In this document: piece by piece, positions 1 to 9,051 of the stretch | Layout: each line of letters begins with the position of its first letter | Position numbering within the stretch: position 1 is the stretch's first letter | DNA from: Gammaproteobacteria bacterium | GTDB taxonomy: Bacteria; Pseudomonadota; Gammaproteobacteria; Eutrophobiales; Eutrophobiaceae | Assembly: GCA_028279365.1 (NCBI GenBank) | Contig: JANQNX010000003.1 | Coordinates: 124,001 to 188,000 of the forward strand | Direction of reading: 5' to 3' | DNA: 64,000 nucleotides | Notes under the pieces: generated by a model | What the model was told of the DNA's origin: nothing | Database searches by the model: none | What the model saw: the letters and a program-made list of their open reading frames with translations, nothing else | Translations under genes and position numbers: made by a program

Positions 1-2
1 TT

Positions 3-1676
3 GATACCTACGTGCCGCTAAAGAAAGCCGGGAAGAACCATCAGGCCTGTTGTCCGTTCCATGATGAAAAAACACCGTCGTTTACCGTGAGCCAGCAAAA
101 ACAGTTTTATCACTGCTTTGGCTGTGGGGCGAACGGTTCCGCGATTGGTTTTCTAATGGAATATCTCAACATCGGTTTTGTCGAGGCGGTTGAGGAACTG
201 GCGTCCCGTGCTGGATTGGAAATACCGCGTGAGGCCACAGAGCAAACAAAAAGCAACAGTCAGACCTCTGAGTTATATGAGCTTCTAGAGATGACCAATA
301 AATTTTATCTCAAACAGCTCAGAAAGCATCCTCAGGCAAAGCGGCTGATTGATTACCTCAAGGGACGAGGCATTAGTGGCGAGATCGCCAAACAATATGA
401 GTTAGGTTTCGCACCTCCCGGCTGGGATAGTTTGATTAAAGAACTCGGGCGCTCTGATGCCGCGCAAAAGCGCTTATTAAAAATCGGCGCCATTATTGAG
501 AACGATAGAGGCAGTCACTACGACCGCTTTCGCGATCGACTCATGTTCCCTATTCGCGATCAACGTGGACGCGTGATTGGTTTTGGCGGTCGGGTATTGG
601 ACGACAGCAAACCCAAATATCTGAACTCACCGGAAACCCCGGTTTTTCATAAAGGCAGAGAACTTTACGGCTTGTATCAAGCCCGAAAATCATTAAAGGA
701 AAACGATTGTATTTTCATCGTCGAGGGCTATATGGACGTCATTGCGCTGGCCCAATTTGGCATCGACAATGCGGTTGCCAGTCTTGGTACGGCAGCAACA
801 GAAGAACATATCGAAAAGCTATTTCGACTAACCGGCAAGATCATATTCTGTTTTGATGGGGATGAAGCCGGCAAGAAAGCGGCCTGGCGAGCCTTGGAAA
901 ATGCCTTACCACAACTTCGGGATGGCAGACAGGTTAACTTCATCTTTTTGCCGGAAGGTGAAGACCCGGATTCGTTTGTCAGGAATCAGGGTGAGAATGC
1001 CTTTCTGGATAACACTATGCAGACCGCTTTATCGGCGTTTTTGTTTACTGAATTAAGCAGCCAGATTGAACTCGATACGCTGGAAGGGCGCGCATTGATG
1101 GAGGAGAAGGCGATCCCTCTGTTAGCAAAAATCCCGCCGGGAACAATAAAGAAATTATTGGTTGAAGAACTGGATAACTATATTCATACCGGGATTAACG
1201 ATATTGATGCTCGATTGAGCCAAGCTGGCCATACAAGACAAATACAACGAAAAACACCTGCCTCTAATCAGCCGGGTAAAGGCGTAGAAAAGATTCGCTG
1301 GTTAATACGCTGTCTATTGCATCGACCCGAATATGCGCTGGGACTGGATTCCACCGAGCCACTTCAAAAATTCGATACTCCAGGAATCAAATTTTTACAT
1401 GAGCTACTTGAGTTTATCCGTGGTCGTCCCAATGTAACGGTAGCGTCAATTATTGAGAATTGGCGTGATACTAAATATGAATCGCGCCTGCGTGAGTTAG
1501 CCAGAGACGAAGACGCATTTGAAGAGGCGGATATCAATCAGGAGGTGTTTTTGGACGCGATTCGCTTGTTGATTGAATCCAGTAAAAATGAATTCGACGT
1601 CATGAAGCAAAAACGCAGCATCTCTGATTTAACCGAAGCGGAAAAACAGGCACTGAGAGATTTGCAAAAAACCTGA
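3..1676 (+). CDS. dnaG: DNA primase DnaG (5' end outside window)
   Basis: Primase that makes RNA primers for DNA replication at the DnaB fork. The reading frame is open from the first bases (Asp-Thr-Tyr-Val before the first in-frame GTG at 12), so about 20 N-terminal codons lie upstream of the window and the GTG is not the true start. Numbering from that GTG, a CHC2 zinc finger is seen with ligands C14, H17, C35 and C38. The Toprim catalytic core shows EGYMD (codon Glu at about 722) and DGDEAG (about 854). The C-terminal part is the DnaB-interacting region. It is followed by rpoD, as in the rpsU-dnaG-rpoD macromolecular synthesis operon; rpsU would lie off the left edge. Identification is firm. 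Confidence 0.97.
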   Translation, partial: DTYVPLKKAGKNHQACCPFHDEKTPSFTVSQQKQFYHCFGCGANGSAIGFLMEYLNIGFVEAVEELASRAGLEIPREATEQTKSNSQTSELYELLEMTNKFYLKQLRKHPQAKRLIDYLKGRGISGEIAKQYELGFAPPGWDSLIKELGRSDAAQKRLLKIGAIIENDRGSHYDRFRDRLMFPIRDQRGRVIGFGGRVLDDSKPKYLNSPETPVFHKGRELYGLYQARKSLKENDCIFIVEGYMDVIALAQFGIDNAVASLGTAATEEHIEKLFRLTGKIIFCFDGDEAGKKAAWRALENALPQLRDGRQVNFIFLPEGEDPDSFVRNQGENAFLDNTMQTALSAFLFTELSSQIELDTLEGRALMEEKAIPLLAKIPPGTIKKLLVEELDNYIHTGINDIDARLSQAGHTRQIQRKTPASNQPGKGVEKIRWLIRCLLHRPEYALGLDSTEPLQKFDTPGIKFLHELLEFIRGRPNVTVASIIENWRDTKYESRLRELARDEDAFEEADINQEVFLDAIRLLIESSKNEFDVMKQKRSISDLTEAEKQALRDLQKT

Positions 1677-1734
1677 TAGTAAACAATAAATTATTTCAAG
1701 ATTACCTAGCGAAGTTAATATTCGTGTGCTATAT

Positions 1735-1764
1735 TTGATCGTTTTCGCCTTGTGAAAATATCTT
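1735..1764 (+). promoter_or_regulatory. Possible sigma-70 promoter in the dnaG-rpoD gap
   Basis: The 178-base gap between dnaG and rpoD contains TTGATC (1735-1740), an 18-base spacer and TATCTT (1759-1764), each four of six matches to consensus. A small inverted repeat TAGGTT/AACCTA (1776-1791) lies downstream. An internal promoter for rpoD is expected from other gammaproteobacteria, but these matches are weak. Confidence 0.3.
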
Positions 1765-1854
1765 ATATTTATCAATAGGTTATGAAACCTAACAAAGAAC
1801 AAAATACCGTTTAATTTCATAAAATTTACAAGCAATTTTCGAGCCAGAAACTCT

Positions 1855-3693
1855 ATGGAACCAGTTGAACAAATCTTTAAAGAAGACGATACCTCGCAAC
1901 TCAAAAAGCTGATTGCCAAAGGTAAGGAGCAGGGCTTCCTGACCTATCACGAAGTCAACGACCACCTGCCAGACGATATTGTCGAGCCTGAACAGATCGA
2001 AGATATCATTAACATGATTAATGATATGGGTATCAAGGTGCATGAATCACCGCCAGATGATATCGATCAAATCACCGATAACACCGACACCCCTGACGAA
2101 GATGCCGCCGCCGAAGCTGCTGCTGCACTGGCAAGCCTGGAAAATGAATTTGGCCGCACCACGGATCCGGTCAGAATGTATATGCGTGAAATGGGTACCG
2201 TGGACCTGTTGACGCGCGAAGGCGAAATTAAAATTGCGAAACGTATTGAGGAAGGTATTCAGCAGGTGTTGGGTGCCTTATCCAGTTACCCCGGCACCGT
2301 TGCCATCTTACTTGAGGCCTTCGATCTGGTGCTGAAAGAAGAAATGAAGCTCAGTGAGATCATTGTCGGCTTCAATGACATGGAAGAGTACCCGGATGCC
2401 GGTATCCCGGTTAACAATCCGACAGAAAATAGCGACGACGACAATGAGGATGACGATGATGACACGGAAGAAGAGGAAGAAGCGGCACTAACCGCAGAGG
2501 ACGTTCAGGAGCACATCACCAAACTGGAAAAGCTGCATACCAAGTTTATCAAGTCAGTGAAGCGCTATGGCAAAGATAATGCAAAAACCAAAGTGCACGA
2601 ACATGAATTGGCCCAGTGGTTTCTGGAACTGAAACTGTCGCCGAAATTTATTGATTTATTGACTGACAATCTGCGCGACCTGATTGATCGTATCCGTTAC
2701 ACCGAACGTCACATTATGGAAGTCTGCGTGAAAGAGGCAAAAATGCCGCGTAAGGAATTCATCAGTTCTTTCCCGGGTAACGAAACCAACTTTAAATGGA
2801 TTAAAGGCGTGCTGAAAAACAAAGCACCTTATACTGAAAAGTTGAAGGAATACGAAGATGAGATCACTAAAATCCAGGAAAAGCTGGCGGCCATTTTTGA
2901 CGATGCACTGTTGGACATTTCCGAGATAAAAGAAATCAATCGCAAGATTTCGATTGGTGAAGCCAAGGCCCGACGCGCCAAAAAAGAAATGGTCGAGGCT
3001 AACCTGCGTCTGGTTATTTCGATTGCCAAAAAATATACCAATCGCGGTTTGTTATTCCTTGACTTGATACAGGAAGGCAACATTGGCTTAATGAAAGCGG
3101 TAGACAAATTTGAATATCGTCGAGGCTATAAGTTTTCGACCTACGCCACCTGGTGGATACGCCAGGCGATCACACGTTCGATTGCCGATCAGGCCCGAAC
3201 CATTCGTATCCCGGTTCATATGATTGAAACCATCAACAAACTGAATCGTATCTCCCGTCAGATTCTGCAAGAGATGGGACGCGAACCGACACCGGAAGAA
3301 TTGGCGGAACGTATGGAAATGCCGGAAGAGAAAGTACGTAAAGTCTTGAAGATTGCGAAAGAACCTATTTCCATGGAAACCCCGATTGGTGACGATGAAG
3401 ATTCGCACCTGGGTGACTTTATTGAAGACGCAAATATTCAGGCGCCAAGCGATTCGGCCAGTTTTGAAGGTCTGCGCCGAACCACACGCGAAGCATTGGA
3501 GGGCTTAACGCCGAGAGAAGCGAAAGTTCTGAGAATGCGTTTTGGTATTGATATGAATACCGACCATACGCTTGAAGAAGTAGGTAAGCAATTTGACGTC
3601 ACCAGGGAACGTATTCGTCAGATTGAAGCCAAGGCGTTGCGTAAGCTTCGTCACCCAACTCGTTCTGATCAATTAAAGACGTTTCTGGATTAA
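1855..3693 (+). CDS. rpoD: RNA polymerase primary sigma factor RpoD (sigma-70)
   Basis: Housekeeping sigma factor that directs core RNA polymerase to -10/-35 promoters. At 612 residues it is essentially the length of E. coli RpoD (613). Region 1.1 is present at the N terminus ([18 protein letters not shown]). A very acidic Asp/Glu run marks the non-conserved insert at about residues 195-215. Region 2 carries the -10 recognition and melting residues ([20 protein letters not shown]), and region 4 carries the -35 helix-turn-helix ending in [20 protein letters not shown]. It starts at an ATG 178 bases after dnaG and is transcribed the same way. A strong hairpin terminator overlaps its stop codon. 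Confidence 0.98.
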   Translation: MEPVEQIFKEDDTSQLKKLIAKGKEQGFLTYHEVNDHLPDDIVEPEQIEDIINMINDMGIKVHESPPDDIDQITDNTDTPDEDAAAEAAAALASLENEFGRTTDPVRMYMREMGTVDLLTREGEIKIAKRIEEGIQQVLGALSSYPGTVAILLEAFDLVLKEEMKLSEIIVGFNDMEEYPDAGIPVNNPTENSDDDNEDDDDDTEEEEEAALTAEDVQEHITKLEKLHTKFIKSVKRYGKDNAKTKVHEHELAQWFLELKLSPKFIDLLTDNLRDLIDRIRYTERHIMEVCVKEAKMPRKEFISSFPGNETNFKWIKGVLKNKAPYTEKLKEYEDEITKIQEKLAAIFDDALLDISEIKEINRKISIGEAKARRAKKEMVEANLRLVISIAKKYTNRGLLFLDLIQEGNIGLMKAVDKFEYRRGYKFSTYATWWIRQAITRSIADQARTIRIPVHMIETINKLNRISRQILQEMGREPTPEELAERMEMPEEKVRKVLKIAKEPISMETPIGDDEDSHLGDFIEDANIQAPSDSASFEGLRRTTREALEGLTPREAKVLRMRFGIDMNTDHTLEEVGKQFDVTRERIRQIEAKALRKLRHPTRSDQLKTFLD

Positions 3694-3717
3694 TATCCGG
3701 AAACGTCTCTTTTCATT
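3678..3717 (+). terminator. Intrinsic terminator of rpoD, overlapping the stop codon
   Basis: GACGTTTCTGGA (3678-3689) and TCCGGAAACGTC (3696-3707) form a 12-base-pair stem with one G-U pair and a six-base loop, followed by the T-rich TCTTTTCATTT. The left arm and loop include the last codons and stop of rpoD. It separates rpoD from the tRNA gene that follows. Confidence 0.8.
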
Positions 3718-3763
3718 TGCTGGCAAGTTTAATAACGTTCCTTTAAGATTCGCTATCTTTTTT

Positions 3764-3840
3764 GGGCCTGTAGCTCAGTTGGTTAGAGCAGTGGACTCAT
3801 AATCCATTGGTCGTAGGTTCGAGTCCTACCGGGCCCACCA
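3764..3840 (+). tRNA. ileX: tRNA-Ile2 (anticodon CAT, lysidine-modified, reads AUA)
   Basis: A 77-base cloverleaf with encoded CCA; anticodon CAT at 3798-3800 in loop CTCATAA. A CAT anticodon can mean elongator Met, initiator Met or Ile2. The acceptor stem reads GGGCCTG/CGGGCCC, giving C4-G69 and C5-G68, the positions known as TilS (lysidine synthetase) determinants of tRNA-Ile2. The second CAT tRNA in this window (16894-16970) has U4-A69 and A5-U68, as in tRNA-Met. Initiator features (a C1-A72 mismatch) are absent. The gene follows rpoD closely but lies beyond its terminator, and its own promoter is not obvious. Confidence 0.88.
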
Positions 3841-3912
3841 ATCTATTTATTCTTCGATCTTAAAATAAGCAATTTGATTAATGTTAATGACTCGAGGGAT
3901 AGGGCAAAGACT

Positions 3913-4362
3913 TTAAAAGCCGCTGGTGATCGCGACCATCGCTATCAGTCCACCAATCACAACGCCGAGTGGAATTTTAACCTTTTTGCGCGGTGTTTGT
4001 TGTTCCGGTACTGGCGTGGTTTCCGTTTCTACCGCCGTCTCGCCTACTTCGGCACCACGATAAACATACTCGTCATAAGCATAATCGATTCCATGAAGTT
4101 TAAACGATTGTAAACCGTCGCTGTTATAAGCCACATCAAATACCGCAGGCTGTGAATGTAATTGCGACATCGTCATTGTTTCAGTGGGTTTAACCATCGC
4201 CCTGTCTAAGCGGAATCCAAACTGATGCTTTGCCTTGTTTACCTGTGCTGCGTCAAATGACAGGTTGAAATAAAACATGCCTTGCTGATCCATAACCGGT
4301 TCAAACGCCGCGACCTGCGATGTCACTAACAATGATAAGAAAAATATAATGAATTTCTGCAT
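3913..4362 (-). CDS. Exported protein of unknown function with C-terminal membrane segment
   Basis: Not recognised. The 149-residue product starts with a clear signal peptide (MQKFIIFFLSLLVTSQVAA, probable cleavage before FEP). A roughly 90-residue extracytoplasmic region follows, then a Thr/Glu/Pro-rich linker, a short basic patch (PRKKVK) and one hydrophobic segment at about 128-149. The start is supported by a GGGGGAG Shine-Dalgarno just upstream. It is convergent with tRNA-Ile2 and followed upstream by another exported protein on the same strand, with a 75-base gap. It could be a periplasmic domain anchored at its C terminus. Confidence 0.65.
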   Translation of the reverse strand: MQKFIIFFLSLLVTSQVAAFEPVMDQQGMFYFNLSFDAAQVNKAKHQFGFRLDRAMVKPTETMTMSQLHSQPAVFDVAYNSDGLQSFKLHGIDYAYDEYVYRGAEVGETAVETETTPVPEQQTPRKKVKIPLGVVIGGLIAMVAITSGF

Positions 4363-4437
4363 GTCGCTCCCCCGATATCTAACATGTAATAGTTTTCAGA
4401 CTAATTAAATAAATCCGAACTGTAAATAAGCAAGCAT

Positions 4438-5049
4438 TCAGGTTTCCGTCGTTTTCGGTTCCTGCACTGACGGCGGTTGTTTTAGCGATTCTTCCAGATC
4501 GCGTAAAAACTCATCAATTTGCTTTTTAATCTCCGGCAGGTTTTTCTTTAATTCCTTTTCAGCTTGTTCAAGTTTTGATTGAATTTCCGGCACTGCTTTA
4601 TTTTTAAATTCCTCAACTGACTCGGCCAGTTCATCCGCAAACTGTTCCGTTAATTGTTCAATGCCACCCAGTAGCTCACTCATCTCTCGACTAAGCACAA
4701 ACGGTGAGGCGGTTTTTTTGTAATCAACCTTCCAGTCTTTATCGACTCTGACAAGACGGGTATTCAACGATAGTTGTTTGCCGCTATCTTTTAAGATCAG
4801 GTTGGTTTCAACACTGGCAGTGTTTTCCTTAACAATCATTTCACCAAGCGAATAGCGTTCCACACTGTCCAATAAATCCAGTTCGATGTGTTCCTGCTGT
4901 TCAGGTATCACCAGGCGCTTCATTGCATCAACATCCTTGGCTAGTGCGGCTTGCCAGAATTTATCGGCGACTTGTTTCGGTGCGGCGGCCGATTCACAGG
5001 CATTGATTAACCCCAAAGAAATCAAAATAAACAGCATGCGAAGCGCCAT
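4438..5049 (-). CDS. Putative lipoprotein with NTF2-like/DUF4878-type domain
   Basis: The reading frame can extend to a GTG at 5109, but the ATG at 5049 gives a compact lipoprotein signal (MALRMLFILISLGLINAC) with C18 as likely lipidation site, so that start is preferred; no strong Shine-Dalgarno settles it. The segment after the signal (PKQVADKFWQAALAKDVDAM) and the following beta-rich region with KDSGKQLS and DKDWKVD resemble DUF4878-type NTF2-fold lipoproteins. The C terminus, from about residue 125, is a charged, probably coiled-coil tail of Glu/Lys repeats. Function unknown; the family name is inferred from pattern. Confidence 0.6.
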   Translation of the reverse strand: MALRMLFILISLGLINACESAAAPKQVADKFWQAALAKDVDAMKRLVIPEQQEHIELDLLDSVERYSLGEMIVKENTASVETNLILKDSGKQLSLNTRLVRVDKDWKVDYKKTASPFVLSREMSELLGGIEQLTEQFADELAESVEEFKNKAVPEIQSKLEQAEKELKKNLPEIKKQIDEFLRDLEESLKQPPSVQEPKTTET

Positions 5050-5346
5050 ATCGCGAATGAAGTTAACTTCCATAAGCTGAAGTGTATCGCCTCTGTCCGG
5101 GCTATGCACATCGAACCGAGGCCTTGTCTACCTGTCAATCGTCCAAAAAAGATGCTATTACTTAAATATGTTCTTCAATGTTGTACAAAACCGCTATACC
5201 AATTCAAACGTCTGAAATGCACCAAAATGATCCATAAACATACCGATTTTCACGATTAATTTGTTAAATTGAATTTTATTGACTATATAAAGACTGTTAA
5301 CTGACTGATATTTCATCGAATAATGATTATGAAAAAGTGAATGGCA

Positions 5347-5457
5347 TGAGTATTGCTGCATCAACTATGTTCAAGAGCAATTGCAATCAGCATGACTCTG
5401 AACCTATGAAGCGTCACAGTTTATAGGTGAATGCGAAACGAATGCAGCAATAACTCA
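5347..5457 (+). ncRNA. Candidate structured leader RNA upstream of the hydrolase gene
   Basis: The 470 bases before the hydrolase start hold no credible gene. They do hold nested inverted repeats. TGAG plus TATTGCTGCAT (5347-5361) pairs perfectly with ATGCAGCAATA plus CTCA (5442-5457, one bulged A). Enclosed are GTTCA(A)GAG (5369-5377) with CTCTGAAC (5396-5403), and ACCTATGAA (5402-5410) with TTTATAGGT (5420-5428, one G-U). The last two share two bases. Together they would make a three-way junction ending about 50 bases before the Shine-Dalgarno. It could be a cis-regulatory RNA, a small RNA or a short mobile element with terminal inverted repeats. No known riboswitch consensus was recognised. 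Confidence 0.4.
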
Positions 5458-5475
5458 GGACACTCCTCTTCACAT

Positions 5476-5495
5476 GGGAGGCCAGATGGCCTCCC
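5476..5495 (+). repeat. GC-rich hairpin just before the hydrolase ribosome-binding site
   Basis: GGGAGGCC (5476-5483) and GGCCTCCC (5488-5495) form a perfect eight-base-pair stem with loop AGAT. It sits 12 bases before the AAGGAG Shine-Dalgarno (5508-5513). There is no T tract, so it is not a classical terminator. It may stabilise the mRNA or influence translation. Confidence 0.7.
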
Positions 5496-5519
5496 AAATT
5501 GGATAACAAGGAGAAACAA

Positions 5520-6692
5520 ATGATAAATGCGAGTACCAACCTGATTTATCGTTTACCGGTTCAACCTCTTCTGTCTGGTTTTCTCCTGTTAATTCTCTGT
5601 TTATTCCAAACCAACACCTTTGCCAAAACAAAATTCTACCCGGGCGAACTGGTCGACATTGGTACACACCGGTTACACATTCACTGCGTCGGCGAAAAAT
5701 TACCAACGATAGTCATCGACTCAGGTGTCGGTGGTTTTTCTTTGGAGTGGATCAAAATTCAGCACAAGCTGGCGAAGAATGCCCGTGTCTGTAGCTATGA
5801 TCGTGCCGGTTATGGCTGGAGCGATATGGGTCCGCGTCCGCGAACCACGAAACGCATCACCAATGAACTACATGAACTATTATCAGCGGCCAAGATTCCC
5901 GGCCCCTATTTATTGGTAGGTCATTCCTTCGGCGGTTACAACATACGTTATTTTGCAACCGATTATCCTGAACAGGTTGCAGGCCTGGTATTTATTGATG
6001 CGTCGCATCCGGAACAATTCAAGACTGAAGAATTTAAAAATAAACAGCGCGCTCCGATTACCTACACCGAACAATTTCGCAGCGGCAGAGGGCTGCGCTC
6101 AATGCAGCCCGTCATTTCAAATAAATATCCAGTAGAGAACCTTGGTACTGCTTACCGTTTGATGACTAGCATGAAGGCAAGGATGACCCTGCTGAATGAG
6201 CTGAACAATATGGAATATAGTGCTAATCAGCTAGTCGAAAAAGAACAATCCATCACTCATCATTTCCCGGTTGTCGTCATTACGCGAGGGAAACGCGTAT
6301 GGCCGCATACCGAAATGGGTGACCGGCGAGAGCAACAGTGGAGTTGGTTACAGAGCGATCTTGCCAATGTTAGCGATGACTCTTATCAATTTGTTGCCAA
6401 AAATAGCGGCCATATCGTCCATCTCGACGAACCCAACTATGTCACTAAAAATATTCTATTTGCCCTTGCGCAGGCCAACAGCTACCAGCAAGCGAAAATG
6501 TTGATGGAAAAATACCATATCCGCCTTGAGCATATCGGTATCGTGAGCGAGCCTTCGTATTTGTCCGAACATGGTATGTATTCCAATATTATTGAAAGCC
6601 AGTTCCCTCGGATAAATAGCATGCCACAACAGGTATCTCGGGAGTACCTGCATACCGCCTACAGTCGTAATCGGATCCGTATGCTATATTAA
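5520..6692 (+). CDS. Secreted alpha/beta hydrolase (paralogue A)
   Basis: The start chosen is the ATG at 5520, six bases after AAGGAG; the frame could begin at a TTG at 5499, but that has no ribosome-binding site. The 390-residue product begins with a signal peptide (hydrophobic core LLSGFLLLILCLF, cleavage near TFA). It has the alpha/beta-hydrolase core: oxyanion region DSGVGGFSLEW, CSYDRAGYGWSD, nucleophile elbow VGHSFGGYN, and a late catalytic His in SGHIVHLDEP. Substrate unknown. It has a close paralogue in this window (46256-47245), and a C-terminal extension of about 70 residues that the paralogue lacks. It probably acts in the periplasm or outside the cell. Confidence 0.85.
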   Translation: MINASTNLIYRLPVQPLLSGFLLLILCLFQTNTFAKTKFYPGELVDIGTHRLHIHCVGEKLPTIVIDSGVGGFSLEWIKIQHKLAKNARVCSYDRAGYGWSDMGPRPRTTKRITNELHELLSAAKIPGPYLLVGHSFGGYNIRYFATDYPEQVAGLVFIDASHPEQFKTEEFKNKQRAPITYTEQFRSGRGLRSMQPVISNKYPVENLGTAYRLMTSMKARMTLLNELNNMEYSANQLVEKEQSITHHFPVVVITRGKRVWPHTEMGDRREQQWSWLQSDLANVSDDSYQFVAKNSGHIVHLDEPNYVTKNILFALAQANSYQQAKMLMEKYHIRLEHIGIVSEPSYLSEHGMYSNIIESQFPRINSMPQQVSREYLHTAYSRNRIRMLY

Positions 6693-6748
6693 TCTGCCGA
6701 AACCCGATTTAATCTTACCCAGACTCTTTATTCCCGTTACGGAGGCGC

Positions 6749-6754
6749 TATAAT
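6749..6754 (+). promoter_or_regulatory. Consensus -10 element before hinT
   Basis: A perfect TATAAT lies 42 bases before the hinT GTG, in the gap after the hydrolase gene. No good -35 is visible at the usual distance, so this is only a candidate. Confidence 0.35.
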
Positions 6755-6795
6755 CCGAGCCTCAAAATCATTGTGACTAAATAACGGGATGAAGC

Positions 6796-7137
6796 GTGGC
6801 CGAAACAATTTTTTCTAAAATCATTAACCGGGAAATTCCTGCGGATATTGTCTACGAAGACGAGCTGTGTCTTGCGTTTCGTGATGTCAATCCGCAAGCA
6901 CCAATACATATTTTAATTATCCCGAAAAAACCCATTGAAAAAGTCGCGGATGCCCAAGCTGATGACCAGCAATTAATGGGACACCTGCTATTGAAAGCGG
7001 GCGATGTTGCCAGACAACAAGGCTGCGGAGACGCATTTCGGTTAATTATCAACAATGGCGAGGCAGTCGGTCAGACTGTTTTTCACATGCACATTCATAT
7101 TCTGGCGGGCCGCAATTTTCAATGGCCCCCGGGTTAA
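6796..7137 (+). CDS. hinT: HIT-family purine nucleoside phosphoramidase HinT
   Basis: Small cytoplasmic histidine-triad hydrolase that splits AMP-N bonds, for example adenosine phosphoramidates and lysyl-AMP. The 113-residue protein matches HinT in length and begins AETIFSKIINREIPADIVYE. The triad motif HMHIH lies near the C terminus, preceded by the conserved INNGEAVGQTVFH. The start is GTG, with only a weak purine-rich stretch upstream. It is followed after 24 bases by aroG in the same direction, so the two may be cotranscribed although their functions are unrelated. Confidence 0.95.
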   Translation: MAETIFSKIINREIPADIVYEDELCLAFRDVNPQAPIHILIIPKKPIEKVADAQADDQQLMGHLLLKAGDVARQQGCGDAFRLIINNGEAVGQTVFHMHIHILAGRNFQWPPG

Positions 7138-7161
7138 ACCGACAACACAATAAAAATAAAG

Positions 7162-8217
7162 ATGGAATACATTACAGATGATCTTCGGATCGAAGCGATA
7201 AAATCAGTCACGCCACCGGTAGAGGTGGCAGAAGAAATACCTATCAGCGAAGCCGCAGCACTCAACACCTACAACGCAAGAAAAGGTATCCATGAAATCC
7301 TGGCGGGCGATGATGATCGCTTGATTCTAATCACCGGCCCGTGCTCAATTCATGATACAAATGCGGCCAAGGACTACGCGACTCGATTAAAACCGTTAAT
7401 AGAAAAATATGCGGATGATCTGCATATCATTATGCGGGTCTACTTTGAAAAACCTCGGACCACAGTTGGTTGGAAAGGCTTGATTAATGATCCGGATTTG
7501 GACAACAGCTTCCAAATCAATAAAGGCATACGCCTGGCGAGACAGTTGTTACTGGACTTGAATGATATGGGTGTTGCCGCAGGTACGGAATATCTTGACC
7601 TAATTACGCCTCAATACGTGACTGATCTGATCGCCTGGGGAGCTATTGGCGCCAGAACCACAGAGAGCCAGGTTCATCGCGAACTCGCTTCCGGTTTGTC
7701 TTGCCCGGTAGGCTTTAAAAACGGTACTTTGGGCACGACTAAAATTGCTGTTGATGCCATCGGCGCTGCCACACGACCACATCACTTTTTGTCATTACGA
7801 AAAGAAGGCAATGCTGCGATTTTTTCGACCACTGGGAACCCAGACTGCCATATCATTCTTCGTGGTGGCAAAGACACCAACTATGATGCCGATAGTGTTG
7901 AACGCGTAGCCAAAGAACTGGAGGCGGCAAACTTGTCACCGAATATCATGATCGACATGAGTCATGCCAACAGCCGCAAACAACACCAAATGCAAATGGA
8001 TGTCAGCGATGCCGTGGCATCACAAATTGCTGCGGGTGATAAACGCATTATTGGTGTGATGATAGAAAGCCATCTGATAGCCGGCCGCCAGGACGTGGTC
8101 GAAGGTAAAGAACTGGTTTATGGCCAGAGTATCACCGACGCCTGCCTTGGCTGGGAAGACACGGAAATGGTGATAGAACGATTAGCGAACGCAGTAAAAC
8201 AAAGAAGAAAAAACTAA
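7162..8217 (+). CDS. aroG: 3-deoxy-7-phosphoheptulonate (DAHP) synthase, AroG type
   Basis: First step of the shikimate pathway: phosphoenolpyruvate plus erythrose 4-phosphate gives DAHP. The 351 residues match the type I-alpha enzymes (AroF/G/H, about 350). Conserved blocks include GPCSIHD, RVYFEKPRTTVGWKGLINDP, WGAIGARTTESQVHRELASG and DMSHANS. The N-terminal extension before the barrel is of the kind that carries aromatic amino acid feedback control in this family. The sequence looks closest to AroG (Phe-sensitive), but effector specificity cannot be settled by eye. The stop is 17 bases from that of the convergent znuB. Confidence 0.95.
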   Translation: MEYITDDLRIEAIKSVTPPVEVAEEIPISEAAALNTYNARKGIHEILAGDDDRLILITGPCSIHDTNAAKDYATRLKPLIEKYADDLHIIMRVYFEKPRTTVGWKGLINDPDLDNSFQINKGIRLARQLLLDLNDMGVAAGTEYLDLITPQYVTDLIAWGAIGARTTESQVHRELASGLSCPVGFKNGTLGTTKIAVDAIGAATRPHHFLSLRKEGNAAIFSTTGNPDCHIILRGGKDTNYDADSVERVAKELEAANLSPNIMIDMSHANSRKQHQMQMDVSDAVASQIAAGDKRIIGVMIESHLIAGRQDVVEGKELVYGQSITDACLGWEDTEMVIERLANAVKQRRKN

Positions 8218-8234
8218 GCTGCCTTCTTTAACAA

Positions 8235-9050
8235 CTATTGCAAATGTCGTCTTCTGGCAATCATTGACGCAAAATAAGTCAGGCAAGTTAACAACACGAT
8301 TACTGAACCACTGGGCAAGTCTGGTTTGTAAGATATGGCCAGACCGCTGATGCTGATGATCAAACAAAGCAAAGCCGCAAGAATAAACATTTTATGCAGT
8401 GAATACACATACTGATTCGCGATTGCAGCAGGCAGGGTCAATAATGCGATCACCATGATGACACCGACCAGCTGTATCAATAACACAATGGTCATCGAAA
8501 TCAGACACAACAATAGCATATAAGTAAACTGCGTATTGATACCGCGTAAACGAGCAAACTCTTCATCAAACACGCTGGTTAATAACTGCTTGTAAAATAC
8601 ATAGCATACCGTCACCACCACAATATCGAGTATGAGCATCAGTAACAAATCCTGTCGTGTTATTAGCAGGATGTTACCAAACAGGTAACTCATCAAATCG
8701 ACGTTATAACCCGGCGTTTTGGATAGAAATAAAATACCAATTGCCATACCGCAGGACCAGAATGCGGCAATCAACACATCCGCGTTTTCCTGAAAGCGTT
8801 GATTCATCCAACCTATCAATAATGCAGCAATAATTGCGGTAACAACGGCGCCGATCAAAGGCGAGGCATTAAAAAAATAGGCGATACCCATACCGGCCAA
8901 CACCGAGTGCGCAATACCACCGGTCAAGAAACTGATTCGCTTTACTACAACGTAAGTGCCAATCACACCGCAACCAATACTCGCCAACACACAGGCCAAT
9001 ACCGCATGCTGCATGAAGGTAAAATGAGTCAGTGCGTGCAGGAAATCCAT
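8235..9050 (-). CDS. znuB: Zinc ABC transporter permease ZnuB
   Basis: Inner-membrane permease of the high-affinity zinc importer, family ABC-3. The 271-residue, highly hydrophobic protein has about eight membrane segments. It shows the family patterns GGIAHSVLAG and, late in the protein, LVGVIMVIALLTLPAAIA. It is the last gene of zur-znuA-znuC-znuB and starts one base after the znuC stop, consistent with translational coupling. Zinc rather than manganese is assigned from linkage to zur and the Zur box. Confidence 0.92.
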   Translation of the reverse strand: MDFLHALTHFTFMQHAVLACVLASIGCGVIGTYVVVKRISFLTGGIAHSVLAGMGIAYFFNASPLIGAVVTAIIAALLIGWMNQRFQENADVLIAAFWSCGMAIGILFLSKTPGYNVDLMSYLFGNILLITRQDLLLMLILDIVVVTVCYVFYKQLLTSVFDEEFARLRGINTQFTYMLLLCLISMTIVLLIQLVGVIMVIALLTLPAAIANQYVYSLHKMFILAALLCLIISISGLAISYKPDLPSGSVIVLLTCLTYFASMIARRRHLQ

Positions 9051-9051
9051 A

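Noticed and set aside
5347-5457. Known riboswitch (TPP, cobalamin, c-di-GMP, FMN) upstream of the hydrolase
   Set aside because: The folding pattern is suggestive, but none of the conserved core words of these classes could be found; kept only as an unclassified candidate.
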